Origin: an uncultured Trichococcus sp.
GTDB taxonomy: Bacteria > Bacillota > Bacilli > Lactobacillales > Aerococcaceae
Reading direction: 5' to 3'
DNA length: 64,000 nucleotides
Assembly (NCBI RefSeq): GCF_963663645.1
Contig: NZ_OY760503.1
Span: 1,431,501-1,495,500, forward strand
Shown here: piece after piece, positions 57,498 to 64,000 of the stretch
How positions within the stretch are numbered: the stretch's first letter is position 1
How the letters are laid out: each line of letters begins with the position of its first letter
Position numbers and translations under genes: made by a program
The notes under the pieces: generated by a model
Database searches by the model: none
Seen by the model: only the letters and a program-made list of their open reading frames with translations
Told to the model about the DNA's origin: nothing

Positions 57498-58643
57498 ATG
57501 AAAAAGAAATTATTGATGGGCTTGGCATCTGTATTCGTACTTGCAGCATGCGGCAATGGCGCGACAGAAGAGAGCGATACGATCAAATTGGGTGGTAACT
57601 TCGAATTATCAGGCGGTGCGAGCGCATACGGCACGCTGATGGACCAAGGGATCAAAATGGCTGTTGCAGAGCAGAACGCTGCAGATGGCTTATTGGGCAA
57701 AGAGATTGAATACATATCTTACGATAATAAATCCGAGCCTTCAGAATCCACATCGGTTGCGACTCGTTTAGCTACCGAAGATAATGTTGTCGCAATCTTG
57801 GGACCTGCTACAACGGGTGCAGCAAATGCACAATCTCCAGCAGTCACAAGAGCAAAAGTACCAGCGATCCTTCCTGCTGCTACAGGCGATGGCGTAACAA
57901 TGGATGGCGATTCCGTTCTGGAATACGTATTCCGCGTATGTTTCCAGGATTCTTTCCAAGGTAAAGCCTTGGCTGAATTCGCCCAAACAGACTTGCAAGC
58001 CACAAAAGCTGTCATCTTAGTGGATAATTCGACTGACTACGCGATCGGCTTGGCTGATGCGTTCAAAGAAACGTTCACTGGAGAAATCGTAGCGGAAGAA
58101 AACTTCACAGATGGCGACACAGACTTCAAAGCAATCCTTACCAATGTTTCTCGTTTGGACTATGATGTTATTTTCTTGCCTGGTTATTATGAAGAAGCAG
58201 GACTGATCATCAAGCAAGCCCGCGAAATGGGGATTGTACAACCTATTTTAGGACCGGATGGTTTCGCTAACTCAACCTTGGTTGAATTGGCAGGTGCCGA
58301 TAACATGGATAATGTATTCTACGCCAGCCACTTCACTCCGAACAGTGAAGAGCCCAAAGTACAGGAATTCTTGGCTGCTTTTGAAGCAGAGTACGGCAAA
58401 CCGGCAGATTCATTCGCAGCCTTGGCTTACGATGCAGCGCAATTGGTATTCGATGCAATCGCGAATGCTGACAGCACAGATCCTCAAGCAATCACAGATG
58501 CTTTAGCTGCAACTGAAGATTTCGAAGGCGTAACGGGTACCTTCTCATTTGATGAGAACCACAACCCTATCAAATCCGCTTTCGTCATCGAATTACAAGA
58601 TGGTGTAGAAGTCGGCAACTCTGTTGTTGAACCAGCTAAATAG
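57498..58643 (+). CDS. livJ: Branched-chain amino-acid ABC transporter binding lipoprotein LivJ-like
   Basis: Surface receptor of 381 residues. The signal peptide ends LAAC (C18 lipidated); type I periplasmic-binding fold with GGNFELSGGASAYG (about 32-45), AILGPATTGAANAQSPAV (about 95-112) and DSFAALAYDAAQLV. Leu/Ile/Val is the likely ligand because livHMGF follow and a CodY-like box lies in the promoter, but other amino acids are possible in this family. GGGGAGG precedes the ATG. Confidence 0.9.
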   Translation: MKKKLLMGLASVFVLAACGNGATEESDTIKLGGNFELSGGASAYGTLMDQGIKMAVAEQNAADGLLGKEIEYISYDNKSEPSESTSVATRLATEDNVVAILGPATTGAANAQSPAVTRAKVPAILPAATGDGVTMDGDSVLEYVFRVCFQDSFQGKALAEFAQTDLQATKAVILVDNSTDYAIGLADAFKETFTGEIVAEENFTDGDTDFKAILTNVSRLDYDVIFLPGYYEEAGLIIKQAREMGIVQPILGPDGFANSTLVELAGADNMDNVFYASHFTPNSEEPKVQEFLAAFEAEYGKPADSFAALAYDAAQLVFDAIANADSTDPQAITDALAATEDFEGVTGTFSFDENHNPIKSAFVIELQDGVEVGNSVVEPAK

Positions 58644-58712
58644 AAGACGCTGGTGCACACAATTGCGGCATTGAAACCTGAATAGACCGTTTGATTCCAA
58701 AGTAACACAATG

Positions 58713-58747
58713 AGGTGCTGGCAGAATTTGCTTAGCACCTTTCTTTA
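58713..58747 (+). terminator. Partial terminator after livJ
   Basis: AGGTGCT pairs with AGCACCT around a 14-nt loop, followed by TTCTTT. The weak tail suggests partial read-through from livJ into livHMGF. Confidence 0.65.
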
Positions 58748-58817
58748 TGTTTTTCCTCATCAAAAGTTAATCCCTCATCGTGCGTGAATAATAGTGAACT
58801 ATAGCCGAACAATACAG

Positions 58818-58850
58818 TATAATGAAAGAAAGACTTCTGCACAGCAGAAG
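58818..58850 (+). promoter_or_regulatory. Probable livH promoter and leader hairpin
   Basis: TATAAT at 58818-58823 (weak TGAACT 17 bases upstream), followed by a perfect 7-bp hairpin CTTCTGC-ACA-GCAGAAG (58834-58850) just before the ribosome site. Confidence 0.45.
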
Positions 58851-58866
58851 AAAAGAGAGGTGTAAA

Positions 58867-59745
58867 ATGGAAAATTTAGTTCAACAACTGATAAACGGTA
58901 TATCGTTGGGAAGTATCTACGCTTTGATTGCGCTAGGGTACACCATGGTATACGGTGTCATCAAATTGATTAACTTTGCCCACGGGGACATTTATATGGT
59001 GGGCGCGTACCTTGGATATGCTTTGATCCAAAACGTCGGCCTCGGTCTTTTCCCATCCATTCTGATTTCAATGATTTTTTGTGCCATTTTAGGGGTGGTC
59101 ATCGAGAAGATCGCCTACAAACCATTGCGGGGCGCGACCAGGGTAGCAACGCTGATTACAGCCATCGGGGTTTCTTATTTATTGCAAAATGTGATGATCT
59201 ATATAATGGGACCTGAAGTAAAGGCCTTCCCGACCGCTTTGGTCATCCGGAATTGGACATTCGGCGGGGTGACCATCAACTCGCAGCAGATTCTGATTTT
59301 CCTGACGACGGTAATTCTGATGGTCGCTTTGCAGGTCATCGTAAAGTACACAAAAATGGGGAAAGCGATGCGGGCGGTGAGTACCGATCCTGAAGCGGCG
59401 CAATTGATGGGTATCAACGTCGATAACATTATTTCCTTCACGTTCGTCCTGGGTTCTTCCTTAGCCGGAGCGGCAGGCGTATTGGTCGGAATCTACTATA
59501 ATTCGATTTCGCCATTGATGGGTGTGACGCCGGGTCTGAAAGCCTTCGTTGCGGCAGTGTTCGGCGGCATCGGCATCATCCCCGGAGCAATGGTCGGAGG
59601 CTACGTGATCGGCATCATCGAGACTCTGGTCAGCGCTTATGGCGGATCGATGTTCAAAGACGCGGTTGTGTACCTGATTCTGATCATCATTCTGATCGTT
59701 AAACCTTCCGGAATCTTCGGAAAAAATACAAAAGAGAAAGTGTAG
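58867..59745 (+). CDS. livH: Branched-chain amino-acid ABC transporter permease LivH
   Basis: Membrane subunit of 292 residues with about eight spans. N-terminal NGISLGSIYALIALGYTMVYGVIKLINFAHGD is family-typical (quoted in part: GSIYALIALGYTMVYG), and the ATPase-contact region AVSTDPEAAQLMGIN follows. The start was set at ATG 58867 after GAGAGG; an in-frame ATG 45 bases upstream overlaps the leader hairpin. Two bases of spacing pattern place livM directly after it. Confidence 0.93.
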   Translation: MENLVQQLINGISLGSIYALIALGYTMVYGVIKLINFAHGDIYMVGAYLGYALIQNVGLGLFPSILISMIFCAILGVVIEKIAYKPLRGATRVATLITAIGVSYLLQNVMIYIMGPEVKAFPTALVIRNWTFGGVTINSQQILIFLTTVILMVALQVIVKYTKMGKAMRAVSTDPEAAQLMGINVDNIISFTFVLGSSLAGAAGVLVGIYYNSISPLMGVTPGLKAFVAAVFGGIGIIPGAMVGGYVIGIIETLVSAYGGSMFKDAVVYLILIIILIVKPSGIFGKNTKEKV

Positions 59746-59754
59746 GTGATAATG

Positions 59755-60741
59755 ATGAAACAATTGAACAAAACAAATCTAGGTTGGCTCATTCTTATCG
59801 CTTTGATGGTTGTCGTTCTGTTTGTCGGCGTCAGCTCAAATGTCATTTCTCCCTTCTATCAAATTACGTTAGTGACAATTCTGATCAATGTCATCCTTGC
59901 GATCGGATTGAATCTGGTCATCGGATTCTCTGGTCAGTTCTCTCTGGGACATGCCGGTTTTATGGCAATCGGAGCCTATAGCGGCGCCATCATCGGTGAT
60001 AAGATCGAAGGCTTGCCAGGTTTTTTTACCGGGTTATTCGTGGGGATGTTCATTTCCATCGTTGTGGCGCTGATCGTCGGCATTCCGACACTCCGTCTGA
60101 AAGGTGATTATTTAGCTATCGCGACTCTGGGAGTGGCGGAAATCATCCGTATCCTGATTCTGAACATGGGCGATCTTACGAACGGCGCACGCGGAATCAG
60201 CGGCATCTCTTTCCCGTTTGAATCAAATATGAGTTTTATTATGGTCCTGTTCCTTATTGTGGTCGTAACGAGCATCATCACCATCAACTACATCCACAGC
60301 AGTCCAGGACGTGCGACCATTGCCATCCGTGAAGATGAGATTGCGGCTGAATCGATGGGTGTCAACGCAACGACTTACAAAGTCATCGCCTTTATGATCG
60401 GTGCGGCAACTGCCAGCATCGCAGGTTCTTTGTACGGCACATACTTCAGCGTAATCACGCCTGGCGATTTCACTTTCCAGAAATCAATCGATGTGCTGAT
60501 CATCGTCGTGTTCGGCGGTATCGGCAGCGTAACAGGCACAGTCGTCGCTGCTGTTGCACTGGGTGTCCTGAATACGTATCTGCAATCGTTCGGTGAACTG
60601 CGCATGATTTTCTATGCGCTGGCCATCATCGGCATCATGGTATTCCGTCCAGGCGGATTGTTGGGCAACCGTGAATTCACGATGTCCGCTTTGTTGAAAC
60701 GCTTTGCCAAAAAAGATTCTGCTAAGAAGGAGGTCCAATAA
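59755..60741 (+). CDS. livM: Branched-chain amino-acid ABC transporter permease LivM
   Basis: Second membrane subunit, 328 residues and about nine to ten spans; GFSGQFSLGHAGFMAIGAY (about 58-76) and AIREDEIAAESMGVN (about 186-200) are LivM-typical. The start is ATG 59755 (ATG 59752 and GTG 59746 are possible) just after AGGTGAT. The stop overlaps the livG start by one base. Confidence 0.93.
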   Translation: MKQLNKTNLGWLILIALMVVVLFVGVSSNVISPFYQITLVTILINVILAIGLNLVIGFSGQFSLGHAGFMAIGAYSGAIIGDKIEGLPGFFTGLFVGMFISIVVALIVGIPTLRLKGDYLAIATLGVAEIIRILILNMGDLTNGARGISGISFPFESNMSFIMVLFLIVVVTSIITINYIHSSPGRATIAIREDEIAAESMGVNATTYKVIAFMIGAATASIAGSLYGTYFSVITPGDFTFQKSIDVLIIVVFGGIGSVTGTVVAAVALGVLNTYLQSFGELRMIFYALAIIGIMVFRPGGLLGNREFTMSALLKRFAKKDSAKKEVQ

Positions 60742-61514
60742 TGAGCCTATTAGAAGTAAAAGAATTGACCAAAAACTTCGGCGGTTTGGCCGCGGTATCC
60801 AATGTCGATTTTGCGATCGAAGAAAATGAATTGGTCGGCTTGATCGGTCCCAATGGTGCTGGTAAAACGACCTTCTTCAACTTGCTGACGGGCGTTTACG
60901 TTCCGACAGAAGGCACAATCGAATTGGAGATCGACAACAAGAAAGTCTTGTTGAACGGAAAGGCGCCTTACAAAATTACGGATCTCGGCTTGGCGCGTAC
61001 GTTCCAGAACATCCGCCTTTTCAAGGAACTGACGGTGCTCGACAATGTACTGATTGCGATGCACAGCACGCAAGGCGAGAGCACTTTCCACAGCTTGCTG
61101 CGCACGCCGACTTATTACCGCAAGGAAGCCGAAATGCGTGAGAAAGCCTTGGAACTGTTGGCCATTTTCGAATTGGAAAAGAAATATGACGTTTTGGCGA
61201 AAAATCTGCCTTACGGGGAGCAACGCCGTCTGGAAATCGTCCGTGCTTTGGCGACAAATCCGAAGATCCTCTTCCTTGATGAGCCTGCAGCCGGTATGAA
61301 TCCACAAGAGACTGCCGAATTGACAGCTTTGATCCGTAAAATTCAGAAAGATTTCAAAATCACCGTCGTTCTGATCGAGCATGATATGTCCTTGGTCATG
61401 AATGTGTGCGAAAGAATCTATGTGTTGGAATACGGCCGTCTGCTTGCCAAAGGAACGCCGGAAGAAATCCAAAAAAATCCAGCCGTAATCAAGGCTTATC
61501 TAGGAGGCGACTAA
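60741..61514 (+). CDS. livG: Branched-chain amino-acid ABC transporter ATP-binding protein LivG
   Basis: ATPase of 257 residues with Walker A GPNGAGKTT, Q-loop ARTFQNIRLF, the signature in its LivG form LPYGEQRRLEIVRAL, Walker B ILFLDEPAAGMNPQE and IEHDMSLVM. AAGGAGG precedes the ATG. It pairs with LivF. Confidence 0.95.
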   Translation: MSLLEVKELTKNFGGLAAVSNVDFAIEENELVGLIGPNGAGKTTFFNLLTGVYVPTEGTIELEIDNKKVLLNGKAPYKITDLGLARTFQNIRLFKELTVLDNVLIAMHSTQGESTFHSLLRTPTYYRKEAEMREKALELLAIFELEKKYDVLAKNLPYGEQRRLEIVRALATNPKILFLDEPAAGMNPQETAELTALIRKIQKDFKITVVLIEHDMSLVMNVCERIYVLEYGRLLAKGTPEEIQKNPAVIKAYLGGD

Positions 61515-61515
61515 C

Positions 61516-62220
61516 GTGCTGAAAGTAAAAAATCTATCTGTACATTATGGCATGATCCAAGCCATCAAAGATATCAGCTTTGAAGTGAATGAAGGCGAAA
61601 TCGTGACGTTGATCGGAGCCAACGGAGCAGGGAAGTCCACCATTTTGCGGACGATTTCCGGGCTGGTGAAGCCATCTTCAGGCGAAATTGAATATTTGGG
61701 GAAACCGATCCATAATGTGGCGACCCGAAAAATCGTTGAACAAGGGATCGCCCAAGTTCCGGAAGGCCGCCATGTCTTCAAAGGCTTGACGGTTCAGGAA
61801 AATCTAGATTTGGGTAGCTTCACCCGAAAAGATAAGCAGAACCTTGCAGGTGATCTGGAAGCGGTATTCGAACGTTTCCCGATTCTGCGCGAAAGAAAAA
61901 ATCAGGATGCAGCCACGTTGTCCGGCGGGGAACAACAGATGCTGGCGATGGGCCGCGCTTTGATGACGAAGCCGAAGCTGCTGCTTTTGGATGAGCCTTC
62001 AATGGGATTGGCGCCTATTTTCATCAAGGAAATCTTCCATATCATCCAGGATATCCAGAAACAAGGCACGACGATTCTCTTGATCGAGCAGAACGCAAAC
62101 GTTGCGCTGAAGATCGCGAATCGCGGGTATGTATTGGAGACGGGAAATATCGTATTGACCGGAACCGGGGAAGAATTATTGGCAAGTGACGAAGTTCAGA
62201 AAGCTTACTTAGGAGGCTAA
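61516..62220 (+). CDS. livF: Branched-chain amino-acid ABC transporter ATP-binding protein LivF
   Basis: ATPase of 234 residues with Walker A GANGAGKST, QVPEGRHVFKGLTVQENL, signature LSGGEQQMLAMGRAL, Walker B LLLLDEPSMGLAP and IEQNANVAL. It starts at GTG 61516; AGGAGG lies at 61502-61507 within the end of livG. AcuB follows 3 bases after the stop. Confidence 0.95.
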   Translation: MLKVKNLSVHYGMIQAIKDISFEVNEGEIVTLIGANGAGKSTILRTISGLVKPSSGEIEYLGKPIHNVATRKIVEQGIAQVPEGRHVFKGLTVQENLDLGSFTRKDKQNLAGDLEAVFERFPILRERKNQDAATLSGGEQQMLAMGRALMTKPKLLLLDEPSMGLAPIFIKEIFHIIQDIQKQGTTILLIEQNANVALKIANRGYVLETGNIVLTGTGEELLASDEVQKAYLGG

Positions 62221-62223
62221 ACA

Positions 62224-62877
62224 ATGGATGTACAAAGCTATATGTCAACGGATTTAGTAACGATTCAACCTTCAACAAAGATCATCGAAGCTTTGGATCT
62301 GATGAAAGAGCACAAGATCCACCGTCTGCCGGTCGTACAAGGCGAGACCATCGTAGGACTGATCACGGAGGGCATCATCGAACGCAATACGCCTTCCAGC
62401 ATGACCAGTCTGGATATGCATGAAGTCAACTATCTGTTGAACAAAACGACAGTGGCCGACATCATGGAAAAACGCGTTGTGACCATCAATAAGGAAGCAC
62501 TTTTGGAAGAAGCGGCCGTAATGATGCGCGAGAATGGCATCAGCGTATTGCCGGTAGTCGAGACAGGCAACCGCCTGATCGGAATCATCACCGAAAAAGA
62601 TATCTTCTCGGCCTTCATCGATGTGTTGGGCTACTACACACCGGGCGTCCGCGTTGTCGTCAATATCCATGAAGACAAAAAAGGCGTCCTCGAAGACCTG
62701 ACCGATATCTTCTCCGATGAGAACATCAACATCCAACAGATTGCGACGTACCGCAAAATGGGCTATGTTCAAGTCGTCGTCCAACTGGAAAGCAAAGACA
62801 TCGACGGCATCCGTGCCAGACTCGAAGAACACGGCTACGAAATCGGGTCAATCATCTACAAACCAGAAAGAGTGTAG
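62224..62877 (+). CDS. acuB: CBS-pair and ACT-domain protein AcuB-like
   Basis: Soluble protein of 217 residues: two CBS motifs (about 1-55 and 74-130, e.g. DVQSYMSTDLVTIQPSTK and DIMEKRVVTINKEALLEE) followed by an ACT-like domain (about 138-215, VVNIHEDKKGVLEDLTDIFS). CBS pairs bind adenine nucleotides and ACT domains often bind amino acids. The Bacillus namesake lies in the acetoin operon, but here it is the last gene of livHMGF (3 bases after livF, AGGAGG overlapping), so it may sense branched-chain amino acids or energy state for the transporter; this is inference. Confidence 0.85.
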   Translation: MDVQSYMSTDLVTIQPSTKIIEALDLMKEHKIHRLPVVQGETIVGLITEGIIERNTPSSMTSLDMHEVNYLLNKTTVADIMEKRVVTINKEALLEEAAVMMRENGISVLPVVETGNRLIGIITEKDIFSAFIDVLGYYTPGVRVVVNIHEDKKGVLEDLTDIFSDENINIQQIATYRKMGYVQVVVQLESKDIDGIRARLEEHGYEIGSIIYKPERV

Positions 62878-63002
62878 GATATATCAGGATGTGATGAATC
62901 CCACTCTAGGAATCTTTGGCCATATAAGTGCTGAACCTATTGAGGCACTTTCTGCTTGGGATTCAGAACTCGACTAATAGAGTGTGATAAATCCCGTTCA
63001 GC
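62868..63002 (+). repeat. Structured intergenic repeat at the acuB stop codon
   Basis: Near-direct repeats GTGATGAATCCCACTCTA (62891 on) and GTGATAAATCCCGTTCAG (62984 on) enclose nested inverted segments: CACTCTA/TAGAGTG, GGAATC/GGATTC and AAGTGC/GCACTT. The start AGAGTGTAG spans the acuB stop, just as AGAGCGTGATG spans the glpK stop. The closing CCCGTTCAGC is the reverse complement of GCTGAACGGG in the copies at 44.6 and 49.4 kb. Confidence 0.65.
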
Positions 63003-63024
63003 AAGCAAAAACATACAAATAAGC

Positions 63025-63067
63025 AAGCCGCTCACTCCAACCAAAACGGAGTGGGCGGTTTTTTTTA
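63025..63067 (+). terminator. Terminator of the liv-acuB operon
   Basis: GCCGCTCACTCC pairs with GGAGTGGGCGGT (with G-T pairs), followed by eight T's. Confidence 0.88.
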
Positions 63068-63135
63068 TGGCAAATGATTTCTTTTATCACGTATTAAGTG
63101 TATAATAAGAGCATGATAGATTGGAGGTTACATAA

Positions 63136-63672
63136 ATGAATAATGCACTTATAACAATTGTCTTGTATACGATCAAAGAGCAATATGTCAGTGAAAAAGC
63201 TTTTTATGCCAATCAACTAGGGATCTCGCCGCAGAGCTGGGATCGCTGGAAAAAAGGAGAGCATGGTTTAAAACCCGAGAACATGCAGATCATTTCCAAA
63301 TTGTTCACCGATTATGAATGGATGCTTGTCCAGAAAGTTTGCCGCAATGCCGAAATTCTTCCCGAAGTGGCAGAGAACCCTGTAAGGGAATATCAATTCC
63401 TGAAATATCAAGTCGCCAAAAAATGGATAGCGACGGATTTGGCCGATTTCAAATGGTACACCACCGATGAGACCGTCCATGATTCAGAAATCCATAAACC
63501 GGCAATCACGACACTCCGGCTCGAGTGCAACTATGATTTCTGGAGCTACAAAGATATCATCGATCTGCGCTTGCCAAGCATCATCCGTCATCAAATCGAT
63601 TCGAAAAAAATCAATCTGCTTGAATGGTTCAATGAAAATACACCTGATACCATCACAAAAATTACTGAATAA
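63136..63672 (+). CDS. Hypothetical protein with N-terminal DNA-binding-like segment
   Basis: 178 residues, not recognised. The first about 70 residues (FYANQLGISPQSWDRWKKGE at 23-42) look like a helix-turn-helix with the Trp/Lys-rich pattern of Cro/C1-type domains, so DNA binding is plausible. The remainder is charged and Trp-rich (KWIATDLADFKWYTTDE) with no membrane segment or signal peptide. GGAGG precedes the ATG, and a TATAAT lies at 63101-63106. It stands alone, followed by a perfect palindrome. It is not phage-linked as far as the window shows. Confidence 0.7.
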   Translation: MNNALITIVLYTIKEQYVSEKAFYANQLGISPQSWDRWKKGEHGLKPENMQIISKLFTDYEWMLVQKVCRNAEILPEVAENPVREYQFLKYQVAKKWIATDLADFKWYTTDETVHDSEIHKPAITTLRLECNYDFWSYKDIIDLRLPSIIRHQIDSKKINLLEWFNENTPDTITKITE

Positions 63673-63676
63673 ATAG

Positions 63677-63730
63677 AATATAAACCGGAAAGCCAAGATG
63701 ATACTATCTTGGCTTTCCGGTTTATATTCG
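63677..63730. terminator. Perfect 24-bp inverted repeat after the hypothetical gene
   Basis: GAATATAAACCGGAAAGCCA continuing AGAT (63677-63700) pairs without mismatch with ATCT then TGGCTTTCCGGTTTATATTC (63707-63730) around a 6-nt loop. It probably acts as a bidirectional terminator, although no T-run follows the stem. Confidence 0.75.
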
Positions 63731-63771
63731 AGTTTAGGCTTACTTTTTGGGTGTGGATTGATGGGCAGGTG

Positions 63772-63780
63772 TGCTAAAAT
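63772..63780 (+). promoter_or_regulatory. Extended -10 promoter of the last lipoprotein gene
   Basis: TGCTAAAAT, about 20 bases before the ribosome site; no clear -35. Confidence 0.5.
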
Positions 63781-63815
63781 AGGCATAGAAATTACATACC
63801 AGAAGAGGTCAGAAG

Positions 63816-64000
63816 ATGGATACGAAAAATAAATACTCCAATAAACCTGAGAAGTACGCACCAAGACTGCGTTTCCTTATGGGACTCTTGATGGCGATGC
63901 TCTTTTTCACAGGATGCACAACTGATGACGATGAACCATCAAACAGTCAGCAGGGTTCGGCAACAAGCAACCAATCCGAAGAATCGCAATCCTCTTCCGA
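63816..64000 (+). CDS. Lipoprotein of unknown function (3' end outside window)
   Basis: The frame is open from ATG 63816 (GAAGAGGT upstream) to the window end, giving 61 residues so far. A basic N-terminus of about 20 residues precedes a hydrophobic stretch LMGLLMAMLFFTGC with a lipobox (C34), then an acidic and Ser/Gln-rich linker (TTDDDEPSNSQQGS). ATG 63879 is a possible alternative start giving a shorter signal. The functional domain lies beyond the window, so no role can be proposed. Confidence 0.8.
   Translation, partial: MDTKNKYSNKPEKYAPRLRFLMGLLMAMLFFTGCTTDDDEPSNSQQGSATSNQSEESQSSS

Overview
The window is chromosomal DNA of a low-to-mid G+C Gram-positive bacterium. Gene content and order (secA-prfB-ftsEX; uvrA, a LiaXYZ/YvlBCD-type operon, hprK-lgt-ppaX-gpsA-galU-trxB-pgcA; rapZ-yvcK-whiA), AGGAGG ribosome sites, frequent TTG/GTG starts and many extended -10 promoters point to Lactobacillales. 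The G+C content, which looks near the high 40s, and the presence of a Liv amino-acid transporter suggest a Carnobacteriaceae member such as Trichococcus. That assignment is an inference, not a database result. No rRNA, tRNA, prophage, transposase gene or CRISPR array was seen.

Layout. 1-3.5 kb: end of secA, prfB with a programmed frameshift, ftsE-ftsX. 3.9-16.4 kb: a phosphate block made of the PhoP-PhoR two-component system and two complete high-affinity phosphate transporters in tandem (pstS-C-A-B-phoU, then pstS-C-A-B-B-phoU). Each is preceded by TTTACA direct repeats with an 11-bp period (Pho boxes). 16.6-30.4 kb: a CzrA-like metal sensor, uvrA, the LiaXYZ-like envelope-stress operon, then hprK, lgt, ppaX, gpsA, galU, trxB and pgcA. 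30.4-37 kb, minus strand: an azoreductase, asnB and the OpuC osmoprotectant transporter. 37-42 kb: glpK, rapZ-yvcK-whiA and a short ssb. 42.5-51.8 kb: an orphan two-component system, lipoteichoic acid synthase, a VanZ-like protein, a 23S rRNA methyltransferase-like protein, a flavoprotein and a nitroreductase. 52-57 kb: an ABC exporter with a giant coiled-coil permease and an aromatic-acid exporter-like membrane protein. 57.4-62.9 kb: a branched-chain amino-acid transporter (livJ, livHMGF) plus acuB, behind a promoter containing a CodY-box-like sequence. 63.1-64 kb: an unrecognised DNA-binding-like protein and the start of a lipoprotein.

How it fits together. PhoPR very likely controls both pst operons. 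A Pho-box-like array also lies just downstream of the ltaS promoter, which suggests phosphate-dependent repression of lipoteichoic acid synthesis. hprK and ppaX are clustered (serine phosphorylation of HPr and disposal of the pyrophosphate released). galU and pgcA supply UDP-glucose for envelope glycolipids, gpsA supplies glycerol-3-phosphate and lgt modifies lipoproteins, so much of the window concerns the envelope.

Least explained parts: (i) a family of short dispersed, heavily structured intergenic repeats (38.75-38.89, 44.62-45.06, 49.41-49.52 and 62.87-63.0 kb), one copy of which is split by a roughly 0.34-kb, hairpin-rich, AGCCCT/AGGGCT-bounded segment that could be a non-coding RNA or a non-autonomous mobile element; (ii) a three-unit tandem repeat of inverted CAAATTGTCGAA/TTCGACAAT half-sites after uvrA; (iii) a glycerol kinase with Asp where the regulatory HPr-phosphorylated His is expected. 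All calls were made by reading the sequence; no searches were run.
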